From Lachnospiraceae bacterium (lineage in GTDB: Bacteria; Bacillota; Clostridia; Lachnospirales; Lachnospiraceae): DNA of 64,000 bases. The stretch's first letter is position 1, and the number at the start of each line of letters is the position of its first letter. The stretch spans positions 186,001 through 250,000 of the forward strand of contig CAJTDX010000002.1 of assembly GCA_910575155.1 (NCBI GenBank), in the 5' to 3' direction. This document shows, in pieces, positions 16,762 to 25,534 of this stretch. The notes below the pieces were generated by a model. That model saw nothing but the letters and a program-made list of their open reading frames with translations. It searched no databases and was not told where the DNA came from. The translations under genes were made by a program, and so were the position numbers.

Positions 16762-16798
16762 AAAAAGAGCCTTGTATTTAAGGCTCTTTTTCTTATTT
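16762..16798 (+). terminator. Rho-independent terminator
   Basis: AAAAAGAGCCTT (16762-16773) / AAGGCTCTTTTT (16780-16791), 12 perfect pairs with a six-base loop and a T-rich tail. It ends the Spo0E-like gene and insulates the dcw promoter. Confidence 0.93.
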
Positions 16799-16860
16799 TA
16801 TTGGGAAATGCCTTGTCATGCGAAGGACATGATGTCGCTAAGACGCCCACACACGGCCCT

Positions 16861-16904
16861 TCAACTCCCTCTATTCCTCAATCTTGAGGTGTAGAGGGAG
16901 TTGA
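16861..16904. repeat. Large perfect hairpin without T-run
   Basis: TCAACTCCCTCTA (16861-16873) and TAGAGGGAGTTGA (16892-16904) are perfect complements; an inner CCTCA/TGAGG pair closes a loop of ATCT. There is no T-tract on either strand, so it is not a standard terminator. It could be a REP-like palindrome or the end hairpin of a lost IS200/IS605-type element, but no transposase or tnpB remains. Confidence 0.55.
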
Positions 16905-16939
16905 TAGCGGACTGGTTGAAATATGAGACAAATTTGCTA

Positions 16940-16968
16940 TTGCTTTTTTGAAGTCAATAAGCTAAAAT
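16940..16968 (+). promoter_or_regulatory. Promoter of the dcw cluster (PmraZ)
   Basis: TTGCTT (16940-16945), 17-base spacer, TAAAAT (16963-16968). Transcription would start at the first MraZ box. Confidence 0.65.
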
Positions 16969-16974
16969 GAAATG

Positions 16975-17022
16975 AAAGTGGAGAGAAGTGGTAAAAAAGG
17001 GAATAAAGTGGTGAATAAGTGG
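16975..17022 (+). promoter_or_regulatory. Array of five MraZ boxes
   Basis: Five copies of AAAGTGG or a near match occur at 16975, 16985, 16995 (AAAAGGG), 17005 and 17016, nearly exactly 10 bp apart and so on one face of the helix. MraZ binds direct repeats of this type (AAAGTG in Mycoplasma, TGGG in Escherichia) at its own promoter. The array lies just downstream of the -10 element, the right place for autorepression. Confidence 0.82.
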
Positions 17023-17080
17023 ATGGAGATATTAATCGTTCTGTAAACTTACCACAACCTCTGTGTTAGAAGGTGATTTC

Positions 17081-17512
17081 ATGTTCATGGGAGAATACAA
17101 TCACACAGTTGATGCAAAAGGCAGACTGATCGTTCCATCTAAATTCAGAGAATCTCTGGGTGAAGAATTTGTTGTTACAAAGGGACTGGATGGATGCTTG
17201 TTTGTGTATTCTTCAGAAGAATGGAAAATCATTGAAACAAAATTCCGTGAAGTATCACAATTTTCCAAAGAGGCCCGAAAGTTCGCAAGGTTTTTCTTTG
17301 CGGGGGCAGCTTCCTGCGAGGTAGACAAGCAGGGGCGTGTACTTCTTCCGGCAATCTTAAGAGAATTTGCCGGAATTGAGAAAGAGGTCGTACTGGCAGG
17401 CGTGGTGAACCACATTGAAATCTGGAGTAAAGACAAATGGCAGGAGACCAGTGAATATGACGATGTAGAGGAGATTGCAGAGCATATGGCGGGTCTGGGG
17501 CTTATGATCTAA
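17081..17512 (+). CDS. mraZ: Transcriptional regulator MraZ
   Basis: The 143-aa protein has two AbrB-like repeats, each with the DxxGR signature: DAKGRLIVPSKFRE (about residues 12-25) and DKQGRVLLPAILRE (about 83-96). MraZ forms a ring that binds repeats upstream of its own operon. ATG 17081 gives the typical MFMGEYNHT start and follows AGAAGGTGA; a GTG at 17063 is in frame but less likely. First gene of the dcw operon, 56 bp before rsmH. Confidence 0.96.
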   Translation: MFMGEYNHTVDAKGRLIVPSKFRESLGEEFVVTKGLDGCLFVYSSEEWKIIETKFREVSQFSKEARKFARFFFAGAASCEVDKQGRVLLPAILREFAGIEKEVVLAGVVNHIEIWSKDKWQETSEYDDVEEIAEHMAGLGLMI

Positions 17513-17568
17513 GCAGCTTTTGTACAGCAAAAAGTGAGTAAGCACAGAGCAACAGGAAAGGAACGGCC

Positions 17569-18507
17569 ATGGAATTCAAACATAAATCGGTGCTTTTAAA
17601 GGAAACAATTGAATACCTGAATATCAAGCCGGAAGGGATTTATGTGGATGGCACTGTGGGCGGAGGCGGACATGCATACGAGGTATGCAAACGACTGACA
17701 GCAGGAGGAAGATTCATTGGAATTGATCAGGATGAAGACGCAGTCAAAGCTGCATCCAGAAGACTGTCCGAATTTGAGGACAGACAAAGAATCATAAGAG
17801 GCAATTACTGTGAAATGCGGGAAGTATTGGCACAGATTGGAATATACAAGGCAGATGGAATCGTACTGGATCTGGGAGTTTCGTCTTACCAGTTAGACGA
17901 TCCTGGCAGGGGATTTACCTATCGTGTGGAAGACGCCCCTCTGGATATGCGGATGGATCAAAGGCAGCATTTTACAGCGAAAGAGCTCGTGAATACATAC
18001 AGTGAGACGGAGCTGTACCGGATCATCCGTGATTATGGGGAGGATAAATTTGCTAAAAATATTGCGAAACATATTGTGGCGGCAAGAAAAGAGAAGGAAA
18101 TAGCAACAACAGGAGACTTGTCAGAGATTATCAAAGCGGCGATTCCGGCAAAAGTGCGGATGAACGGAGGCCATCCGGCGAAACGCACCTTTCAGGCAAT
18201 AAGAATTGAATTGAACCGGGAACTGGAAGTCTTACAGTATTCTCTGGAGGCTATGATTGATCTGCTGAATCCCGGAGGAAGGCTGTGTATCATTACCTTT
18301 CACTCTCTGGAGGACCGGATTGTCAAGAATATATACAAAAAAAGCGAACAGCCATGCACATGTCCCAAAGAATTTCCGGTATGTGTATGCAAAAAGAAAT
18401 CATTGGGAAGCGTAGTAACCAAAAAACCTGTCATTCCCACCGGGGAAGAAATCGTGTATAATTCCCGTTCTAAGAGTGCAAAGCTCAGGGTATTTGAGCG
18501 GAAATAA
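17569..18507 (+). CDS. rsmH: 16S rRNA (cytosine1402-N4)-methyltransferase
   Basis: The 312-aa SAM-dependent methyltransferase (MraW) has its cofactor loop in [14 protein letters not shown] (about residues 26-39), [19 protein letters not shown], the helical insert domain, NRELEVL, and [10 protein letters not shown] near the C-terminus. It modifies C1402 in the decoding site of 16S rRNA. Length and order after mraZ are standard. Confidence 0.97.
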   Translation: MEFKHKSVLLKETIEYLNIKPEGIYVDGTVGGGGHAYEVCKRLTAGGRFIGIDQDEDAVKAASRRLSEFEDRQRIIRGNYCEMREVLAQIGIYKADGIVLDLGVSSYQLDDPGRGFTYRVEDAPLDMRMDQRQHFTAKELVNTYSETELYRIIRDYGEDKFAKNIAKHIVAARKEKEIATTGDLSEIIKAAIPAKVRMNGGHPAKRTFQAIRIELNRELEVLQYSLEAMIDLLNPGGRLCIITFHSLEDRIVKNIYKKSEQPCTCPKEFPVCVCKKKSLGSVVTKKPVIPTGEEIVYNSRSKSAKLRVFERK

Positions 18508-18548
18508 TTAGCTTAACAGGGAGACTTAAAAGGATAGGAGCTGAAAGG

Positions 18549-19076
18549 ATGAGACAACAGGAAGATTACACTTACCAGGAGAGAAGAGGCGGTTATATCG
18601 ACGGAAATACAGTCAGAAGAGTGCAGACAGAGCCAAGACGGCGCAGTGAAGAAATTCACAGAGAATATGTACAGAAGCAAAAAGAGGACAGGGAGCGGAA
18701 GCTGCGTCAGAGAAACGCGAGAGCTGCCGCGCGCAGAAATCGTGAACAGGCGCTTTTGATGAGTCCGGGATACGTTATGTTTCTCGCCGCCGCTATGCTG
18801 CTGCTGATGGGAGTATTTGGCATCTATCTGCTGCAGCAGTCTCAGTTGAATAATTATATGAAAAGTGTGACGGCCTTAGAAGCAAATTTGATGAATCTCA
18901 AAAATGATAATGACGCCGCGCAAAAGAAGATTAATTCATCGGTTGATCTGGATGTCATCCGGCAAAGAGCAATGGGAGAGCTGGGCATGGTGTATCCCAG
19001 TGAGAATCAGATCCAGTACTTTGAAGTGGATGAGGATGATTACATGAATCAATACGAAGATATTCCGGAAAGGTGA
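18549..19076 (+). CDS. ftsL: Cell division protein FtsL-like
   Basis: The 175-aa protein has a long, very basic cytoplasmic tail (residues 1-75), one membrane helix (about 78-97, VMFLAAAMLLLMGVFGIYLL) and a short extracellular coiled coil ending in DVIRQRAMGELGMVYPS, as in FtsL/DivIC proteins. Sequence conservation in FtsL is low, so the call leans on the topology and on the position between rsmH and ftsI. It should form the FtsQ-FtsL-FtsB complex that activates septal synthesis. AGGAG precedes the ATG. Confidence 0.85.
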   Translation: MRQQEDYTYQERRGGYIDGNTVRRVQTEPRRRSEEIHREYVQKQKEDRERKLRQRNARAAARRNREQALLMSPGYVMFLAAAMLLLMGVFGIYLLQQSQLNNYMKSVTALEANLMNLKNDNDAAQKKINSSVDLDVIRQRAMGELGMVYPSENQIQYFEVDEDDYMNQYEDIPER

Positions 19077-19083
19077 GAGAGCA

Positions 19084-21117
19084 TTGAGCAGCAGAACGAA
19101 CAGACGCCGCAAAAAGAGAAGACCAGCCAGATTTTCCAAGATTATGAAAAAAAAGCTGTTGCTGGTGTTTACCTTTATTCTGATTTTGTCGGGCGTGCTT
19201 GTAGGAAGACTGGTGTATATTGACCAGGTAAAAGGCGAGGAGTATGAAAAGCAGGTTTTGAGCCAGCAAAGTTATGGGAATCAGAGCATTCCCTACCAGC
19301 GGGGAGAGATTCTGGATACCAAGGGAACGATATTGGCAACCAATGAGGACGTGTATAATGTAATTTTGGACTGTAAGCTGATAAATGAAAAAGAAGATTA
19401 TGTGGAACCTACCATAGCGGCTTTGGTGAAGTGTTTTCCAGGCATTACGGAAGAAGAGGTGAGAACGGCGTTGGCGAAGCAGCCAGACAGCCGTTATTAT
19501 ACTTTATGCAGGAAACTGCAGTATCAGGAAATTGAAGGATTTCAGAAGCTGCAGGCAGAAACGAATAAAGACGATAAGAAAGTGAATCCCAATGTGCAGG
19601 GGGTTTGGTTTGAGAAGGAATATAAAAGGGTCTATCCCTATAACAGTCTTGCCAGCAAGGTTTTAGGATTTACCACATCCGGAAATGAAGGGATCGGCGG
19701 GTTAGAAGATTATTATAATGATACGTTAAACGGAATTAATGGAAGACAGTATGGATATCTGAATACAGATAACAACGTGGAAAAGACGATCAAAGAGCCG
19801 GTAAACGGCAACAGCCTGGTGACTACCATTGATTTGAATATTCAGAAAGTGATTGAAGAAAAGATCACGCAGTTTCAGGAGGAATATCGGGATAAGGAAA
19901 AAGAAGGAGACGGAAGCCAGCACACGGGTGTTCTGGTTATGAATCCTCAGAATGGTGAGATTCTGGGAATGTCGGATAATTTTACATACGACCTTAACAA
20001 TCCCAGGGAATTATCTCCGTTTTACACTGCAGAAGAAATCGCCAGTTTTGGGGAAGAAGGCGAACTGGAGAAGCTTAATTCCATCTGGCAGAATTTCTGT
20101 ATCACTTATACGTATGAGCCAGGTTCCACAGCCAAACCCTTTACGGTAGCTACGGGTCTGGAGACAGGGAAGATCAAAGACTCCTATTATTGTGATGGTG
20201 TGGAGAAGATTGGGGGATATGATATCAAATGTATCAATCGCTCCGGACATGGAATGGAGAGCACGGAACAGGCAGTGATGGATTCCTGCAATGATGCGCT
20301 GATGCAGATGGCGGCGGATATCGGCAAAGAAGATTTTTATAAATACCAGAATATTTATAACTTTGGACTGCGCACCAATATTGATCTTCCGGGAGAGTCC
20401 AGAACAGATACTCTGGTTTATACGGCGGAGAATACCAACGCCACCTCGCTCGCCACCAATGCTTTTGGACAGAATTATAACGTGACCATGGTGCAGCTTG
20501 CCGCGGCTTTTTCTTCTCTGATCAACGGAGGCTATTATTATCAGCCGCATTTGGTAAAAAGAATTCTGGACGATAAAGGAAATACCGTACAAACCATAGA
20601 AACCACGCCTTTGAAGCAGACCATTTCCAAACAGACCAGCGACAAGATTAAATCTTACCTGTATAAGACTGTGTCCGAGGGAACAGGAAAAAGCGCCAAG
20701 GTGGAAGGGTATTCCATGGGCGGAAAAACCGGAACGGCTGAGAAGGGAAATCGTGAGGATGATAAATATGTAGTCTCTTTTATCGGTTTTGCTCCGGTGG
20801 AAGAACCGCAGGTGCTGGTCTATGTAGTGATTGATGAGGCAAATGTTCCGGAGGATGAACAAAGCAGCGCTCTGGCGACGGCTCTGGCGAAAAAGATTTT
20901 TGCAGAGATTCTTCCTTATATTAATATCTTCCAGGATGAGGCAGTGGTCACTGCGGATGATGGAACAGCGCAGGAAGGCAATGAACCGTCCGCAGAACCT
21001 CAGCAGGAAGGGCTGCCGGACGGGATTCCCAACGCCATGCCGGAAGGGGGAAACGGAACTTCTCAGGAGCCGGAAGATCTTGCGGGCAGAATAGGGCCGG
21101 AAACTGAGACGCCCTGA
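19084..21117 (+). CDS. ftsI: Septal peptidoglycan transpeptidase (class B PBP)
   Basis: The 677-aa protein has a basic N-terminus, one membrane anchor (about residues 22-42), a PBP dimerisation domain and a transpeptidase domain. The active-site motifs are STAK (Ser348-Lys351), SCN and KTG (548-550). The acidic, proline-rich tail after about 620 is disordered and there is no PASTA domain. The start is TTG 19084 with AAAGGTGAGAG before it; an internal ATG at 19144 would leave an unusually short N-terminus. It works with FtsW in septum synthesis. A hairpin immediately follows. Confidence 0.93.
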   Translation: MSSRTNRRRKKRRPARFSKIMKKKLLLVFTFILILSGVLVGRLVYIDQVKGEEYEKQVLSQQSYGNQSIPYQRGEILDTKGTILATNEDVYNVILDCKLINEKEDYVEPTIAALVKCFPGITEEEVRTALAKQPDSRYYTLCRKLQYQEIEGFQKLQAETNKDDKKVNPNVQGVWFEKEYKRVYPYNSLASKVLGFTTSGNEGIGGLEDYYNDTLNGINGRQYGYLNTDNNVEKTIKEPVNGNSLVTTIDLNIQKVIEEKITQFQEEYRDKEKEGDGSQHTGVLVMNPQNGEILGMSDNFTYDLNNPRELSPFYTAEEIASFGEEGELEKLNSIWQNFCITYTYEPGSTAKPFTVATGLETGKIKDSYYCDGVEKIGGYDIKCINRSGHGMESTEQAVMDSCNDALMQMAADIGKEDFYKYQNIYNFGLRTNIDLPGESRTDTLVYTAENTNATSLATNAFGQNYNVTMVQLAAAFSSLINGGYYYQPHLVKRILDDKGNTVQTIETTPLKQTISKQTSDKIKSYLYKTVSEGTGKSAKVEGYSMGGKTGTAEKGNREDDKYVVSFIGFAPVEEPQVLVYVVIDEANVPEDEQSSALATALAKKIFAEILPYINIFQDEAVVTADDGTAQEGNEPSAEPQQEGLPDGIPNAMPEGGNGTSQEPEDLAGRIGPETETP

Positions 21118-21152
21118 ACGATTACATATAGTAAAAGAAATAAAAAGTACAT

Positions 21153-21203
21153 AACCTCATAAAAACCGTAATAGATTGTAGTAACAGCTTTTATGAGGTT
21201 TTT
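21153..21203 (+). promoter_or_regulatory. Terminator-like hairpin that overlaps the next ribosome binding site
   Basis: AACCTCATAAAA (21153-21164) pairs perfectly with TTTTATGAGGTT (21189-21200) and is followed by TTT, so it resembles an intrinsic terminator. The right arm contains ATGAGG, the only Shine-Dalgarno for the gene starting at 21206. The structure could both end ftsI transcripts and block translation of the downstream PBP. Confidence 0.7.
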
Positions 21204-21205
21204 CA

Positions 21206-23020
21206 ATGATTAGGAATAAAACATACAACAGGAAAAAAATACTGATTATTTTTGCAGCAGTTACCATGGTTTTAGCGCTGCTGGCGGGGAGACTGGTTTA
21301 TCTTATGGTATTCTGTTCGGAATATTATGGGAAGAAGGCAGAAGATTTGCATGAGCGGGAGCGTGATATTAAAGCGGCAAGAGGAAAAATAATTGACGCC
21401 TCAGGAACAGTCCTTGCTACGAACCGTACCGTCTGTACGATTTCGGTTATCCACAGCCAGATTAAGGAGCCGGAAAAAGTCATACAGACGTTGGTGAAAG
21501 AATTGGGGATGGAGGAAGAAACCGTCAGAAAGCGCGTGGAAAAGGTAAGCTCCATAGAGCGGGTCAAGTCGAACGTAGATAAAGAAATCGGGGATAAAAT
21601 CCGCAATTACAGGCTTGAGGGAGTAAAAGTGGATGAGGATTACAAACGCTATTATCCCTTTGACAGCCTGGCTTCCAAAGTGCTGGGGTTTACCGGAGGA
21701 GATAATCAGGGGATTATCGGACTGGAGGTTATCTATGAAGATTACTTAAAAGGAACCAACGGCAAGATCCTGACGCTGACAGACGCCAGAGGGGTGGAAA
21801 TTGAAAATGCCGGAGAACGGCGGCAGGAGCCTGTTGACGGAAATAATCTGCACATCAGCCTGGATTATAATATTCAGATGTATTGCGAGCAGGCGGCGAA
21901 GAAAGTAATGGAAGCAAAATCGGCGGACAGCGTGTCGGTGATCGTCATGAATCCTCAGAATGGTGAAATTATGGCGATGGTAAATGTGCCGGAATTTAAC
22001 CTCAATGATCCGTTTACCCTGGTAACCGCGCCGGAACAGAAGGAGGAAAAGAGTCAGGAGACTGCCGCATCCGGCGAAGATCGTAAACAGGATCTTCTGA
22101 ATCAGATGTGGCGCAATCAATGTATGAACGATACGTACGAGCCGGGATCTGTGTTCAAAATTATTACCGCAGCCTCTGCATTTGAGGAGGGCGTGGTATC
22201 TTTGTCAGATAATTTTTTCTGTCCGGGTTATAAAATGGTGGAGGACAGGAGAATCCACTGCCATAAACGTACCGGACACGGCGCGGAGGATTTTACCCAG
22301 GGAATTATGAATTCCTGTAATCCGGTGTTTATTGAACTGGGAATGCGTCTGGGAACAGATAACGTTTATAAATATTTTAAACAGTTTGGGCTTTTGGAGC
22401 GAACGGGCATAGATCTGCCGGGAGAAGCAATGACGATTATGCACGATAAGAAAAATGTGGGTCCCGTAGAGCTTGCGACCGTTTCCTTTGGACAGTCTTT
22501 CCAGATTACGCCCATCCAGCTTGCGACTACCGTTTCCTCTCTTATCAACGGCGGAAACCGGATTACGCCCCATTTTGGAGTGTCTGTAAAAAATGACCAG
22601 GGAGAGCTGGTGGAAACCCTGCAGTATCCGGTACGTGAAGGCATTGTCAGCAGCGAAACGTCAAAGACGCTGCGGACTGTGTTAGAGAAGGTAGTTTCAG
22701 AAGGCAGCGGAAAACGCGCCAAGATCGAAGGGTTTTCCATCGGGGGAAAAACGGCCACATCCCAGACGCTTCCCAGAAGCGCAAATAAATATATTTCGTC
22801 TTTTCTGGGCTTTGCTCCGGCAGAAAATCCCCAGGTTCTGGCTCTGACAATTATTAACAATCCCCAGGGAATTTATTACGGCGGAACCATCGCCGCTCCG
22901 GTAGTGCAGGAAATTTTTTCCAATATTCTTCCTTATCTGGGCATTGAAAGAGACGAAACAGCAGTAAAACAGGAAGAATCCGAAGATTCCGCACAGGAAG
23001 ATACGGCGACGGCAGAATAA
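21206..23020 (+). CDS. spoVD: Second class B PBP, SpoVD-like
   Basis: The 604-aa protein has a membrane anchor (about residues 13-35), a PBP dimerisation domain and a transpeptidase domain with SVFK (Ser315-Lys318) and SCN. The third motif reads K515-T516-A517 where the family has KTG. No PASTA domain is present; the tail is acidic. In spore formers the PBP encoded after ftsI in the dcw cluster is normally SpoVD, which makes spore cortex with SpoVE; that assignment rests on synteny. The start lies directly behind the hairpin at 21153-21203, so expression may be uncoupled from ftsI. Confidence 0.8.
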   Translation: MIRNKTYNRKKILIIFAAVTMVLALLAGRLVYLMVFCSEYYGKKAEDLHERERDIKAARGKIIDASGTVLATNRTVCTISVIHSQIKEPEKVIQTLVKELGMEEETVRKRVEKVSSIERVKSNVDKEIGDKIRNYRLEGVKVDEDYKRYYPFDSLASKVLGFTGGDNQGIIGLEVIYEDYLKGTNGKILTLTDARGVEIENAGERRQEPVDGNNLHISLDYNIQMYCEQAAKKVMEAKSADSVSVIVMNPQNGEIMAMVNVPEFNLNDPFTLVTAPEQKEEKSQETAASGEDRKQDLLNQMWRNQCMNDTYEPGSVFKIITAASAFEEGVVSLSDNFFCPGYKMVEDRRIHCHKRTGHGAEDFTQGIMNSCNPVFIELGMRLGTDNVYKYFKQFGLLERTGIDLPGEAMTIMHDKKNVGPVELATVSFGQSFQITPIQLATTVSSLINGGNRITPHFGVSVKNDQGELVETLQYPVREGIVSSETSKTLRTVLEKVVSEGSGKRAKIEGFSIGGKTATSQTLPRSANKYISSFLGFAPAENPQVLALTIINNPQGIYYGGTIAAPVVQEIFSNILPYLGIERDETAVKQEESEDSAQEDTATAE

Positions 23021-23038
23021 ACGGGGTTATAATAATGG

Positions 23039-23075
23039 TTGACGGGAAATAGAAGGAATGGCATACTATAGTATG
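23039..23075 (+). promoter_or_regulatory. mraY promoter with 14-bp palindrome over the -10
   Basis: TTGACG (23039-23044) is 17 bases from CATACT (23062-23067). The -10 is the left half of the perfect palindrome CATACTATAGTATG (23062-23075). The core ATACTATAGTAT recurs upstream of ftsZ. Confidence 0.55.
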
Positions 23076-23122
23076 AAAAAGATACAAAGCATAAAACAGT
23101 GTAGAAACAAAGAGGTGTAAAA

Positions 23123-24088
23123 ATGTCACAGCGAATATTAATTCCGGTATTGATTGCATTTGTAATTACGGCGGTGTTAGGCCCGGTGGTGATTCCGGTC
23201 CTGAGAAAATTAAAAGTAGGGCAGACAGAACGGGAAGAACTGAAATCCCATTTGAAGAAAGCGGGAACCCCCACCATGGGAGGACTGATGATCCTGGCGG
23301 GAATCGTTATCACCTCTGTCATTTATATCAGTGATTATCCGGCGATTATGCCGATCCTTTTTGTCACCGTAGGATTTGGAATTATCGGATTTCTGGATGA
23401 TTATCTGAAAGTGGTGCTGCGCAGGTCCGACGGACTGCTTCCCTGGCAGAAAATGCTGGGACAGATTGTGGTAACGGGGGTATTTGTATTTTATATGGTA
23501 CGCTATACCGATATTTTCTCGAAAATGCTGCTTCCATTTACGGGAGGATTTGAGCATGGAATTTATCTTGATCTGGGCTGGCTTGCCATTCCGGTCATGT
23601 TCCTGGCAATCATTGGAACGGTAAACGGAGCGAACTTCACCGACGGGCTGGATGGGCTTGCTTCCAGCGTTACTGTGCTGATCGCCACTTTTTTCTCGGT
23701 GGTTGCAATCGGCACCGGAAGCGGGCTTGAACCTATTACCTGTGCAGTGGCGGGCGCTTTGCTGGGATTTTTACTGTTCAATGTTTATCCGGCAAGCGTT
23801 TTTATGGGAGATACCGGTTCCCTTGCCCTGGGAGGTTTTGTGGCGTCTACGGCGTATATGCTGCAAATGCCGGTGTTTATTCTGATTGTGGCATTGATTT
23901 ACTGGGTAGAGCTTTTGTCTGTGATGATACAGGTCGCGTATTTTAAAAAGACGGGGGGAAAACGCATTTTCCGTATGGCTCCCATTCATCATCATTTTGA
24001 GCTGGGAGGATGGTCTGAAACCAGAGTCGTAGCGGTATTTTCCATAATTACCGCAATCTTGTGCCTTGTGGGTCTGATGGCGCTCTGA
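23123..24088 (+). CDS. mraY: Phospho-N-acetylmuramoyl-pentapeptide transferase
   Basis: The 321-aa polytopic membrane enzyme makes lipid I from UDP-MurNAc-pentapeptide and undecaprenyl phosphate. Signature segments are GTPTMGG (with the preceding SHLKKA), FLDDYLKV, the catalytic-loop NGANFTDGLDGLA, and APIHHHFELGGW near the C-terminus. About ten hydrophobic helices; normal length. GAGGTG precedes the ATG. MurD follows after about 40 bp. Confidence 0.96.
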   Translation: MSQRILIPVLIAFVITAVLGPVVIPVLRKLKVGQTEREELKSHLKKAGTPTMGGLMILAGIVITSVIYISDYPAIMPILFVTVGFGIIGFLDDYLKVVLRRSDGLLPWQKMLGQIVVTGVFVFYMVRYTDIFSKMLLPFTGGFEHGIYLDLGWLAIPVMFLAIIGTVNGANFTDGLDGLASSVTVLIATFFSVVAIGTGSGLEPITCAVAGALLGFLLFNVYPASVFMGDTGSLALGGFVASTAYMLQMPVFILIVALIYWVELLSVMIQVAYFKKTGGKRIFRMAPIHHHFELGGWSETRVVAVFSIITAILCLVGLMAL

Positions 24089-24128
24089 TGTGTTTCTTAC
24101 AGGCATGAAAAAAACAGGAGGAAAAACA

Positions 24129-25496
24129 TTGAATTTGAAAGGGAAAAAATTCTTAGTGTTTGGAACTGGAATCAGCGGCATTGCCGCTGCAGAGCTTTTG
24201 GTGCGCCACGGCTGTTTTGTGGTACTCTATGACGGCAATGAAAAATTGACCGAAACAGAAATCCGGCGGAAGTCAGAATTATTCAAAGATATTAAAATCG
24301 TTCTTGGGACATTGCCGGAGTCCGTACTGTGTACCTGTGATATCGCCGTGCTGAGTCCCGGTGTGCCGACAGATCTTCCGGTGGTGGAGCGGATGCGACG
24401 CCAGGGACTGGAAATCTGGGGGGAAATCGAGCTTGCCTATGCCTTTGAACAGGGAAGGGTTCTCGCCATCACGGGAACGAACGGGAAGACCACGACAACC
24501 TCTCTTCTGGGAGCGATTATGGAACACGCAGTTTCCAAAGTAAAGGTTGTGGGCAATATCGGCATCCCCTACACCAGCGTTGTGGCGGATACCGATAAAG
24601 AGTCTGTGACAGTTGCGGAGATCAGCAGCTTCCAGTTGGAAACCATACATAATTTCCGGCCTCAGATTTCTGCGATATTGAATATTACGCCGGATCATCT
24701 GAACCGTCATCATACCATGGAGAATTACCAGAAAGCGAAAATGCAGATTACGGTCAATCAGGACAAAGAGCAGTTTTGCGTATTGAATTATGAAGACCTT
24801 GTCCTGCGGGAATTTGCCGGACAGGCGCGGGCGCGGGTGGTATTTTTCAGCAGCCAGAGGAAGCTGGAAGAGGGAATTTATCTGGACGGTGAAGAAATGA
24901 TCTGGGCATGGGACGGGCAGAAAAAGTCCGTTTGCAGCGTGAGAGAGCTGAACCTGATCGGAAGGCATAATTATGAAAATGTTATGGCGGCGGCGGCGAT
25001 GGCGCTTTTGTCCGGCGTTTCCATAGAAAAAATACGGGAAGTTCTGGTTCGTTTTACAGCAGTTGCGCATAGAATAGAATATGTGGTGACGAAACGGGGC
25101 GTTCGTTTTTATAATGATTCCAAGGGAACCAATCCGGATGCGGCAATTCAGGCGATTCATGCAATGGAGTGGCCGACATTGCTCATCGGGGGAGGATATG
25201 ACAAAGAATCAGAGTACGCGGAGTGGATTAATGCTTTTGAGGGGAAAGTACGGAAGCTGGTTCTGCTGGGGGCTACCAGAGAAAAAATCAGAGAGTCTGC
25301 GCTCAGGCAGGGATATCCGGCGGAAGATATTATTCTGGTGGATAATCTTGCGGACGCAGTGGAGGTCTGTTATAACAATGCCAGAGAGGGGGACGCCGTA
25401 TTACTGTCTCCGGCATGTGCAAGCTGGGGAATGTTTGAAAATTACGAACAGAGAGGAGACCTGTTTAAAGAACTGGCAAGAGCGCTGAGAGAATAG
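24129..25496 (+). CDS. murD: UDP-N-acetylmuramoylalanine--D-glutamate ligase
   Basis: The 455-aa Mur ligase adds D-glutamate to UDP-MurNAc-L-Ala. It has an N-terminal Rossmann domain (FLVFGTGISGIAAAE), the ATP loop GTNGKTTT (about residues 116-123), the central H-bearing NITPDHLNRH, and the C-terminal FYNDSKGTNPDA. The start is set at TTG 24129 because a perfect AGGAGG lies six bases before it; the upstream ATG at 24105 has no good ribosome site. murE, murF and murG must be elsewhere. Confidence 0.95.
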   Translation: MNLKGKKFLVFGTGISGIAAAELLVRHGCFVVLYDGNEKLTETEIRRKSELFKDIKIVLGTLPESVLCTCDIAVLSPGVPTDLPVVERMRRQGLEIWGEIELAYAFEQGRVLAITGTNGKTTTTSLLGAIMEHAVSKVKVVGNIGIPYTSVVADTDKESVTVAEISSFQLETIHNFRPQISAILNITPDHLNRHHTMENYQKAKMQITVNQDKEQFCVLNYEDLVLREFAGQARARVVFFSSQRKLEEGIYLDGEEMIWAWDGQKKSVCSVRELNLIGRHNYENVMAAAAMALLSGVSIEKIREVLVRFTAVAHRIEYVVTKRGVRFYNDSKGTNPDAAIQAIHAMEWPTLLIGGGYDKESEYAEWINAFEGKVRKLVLLGATREKIRESALRQGYPAEDIILVDNLADAVEVCYNNAREGDAVLLSPACASWGMFENYEQRGDLFKELARALRE

Positions 25497-25534
25497 GCTC
25501 AGGATATAATTGAAAAAAATATAGAGGTGCTGAT

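Noticed and set aside
24279-25160. 293-aa leftward ORF inside murD
   Set aside because: Shadow frame of a clearly conserved gene, without start signals.
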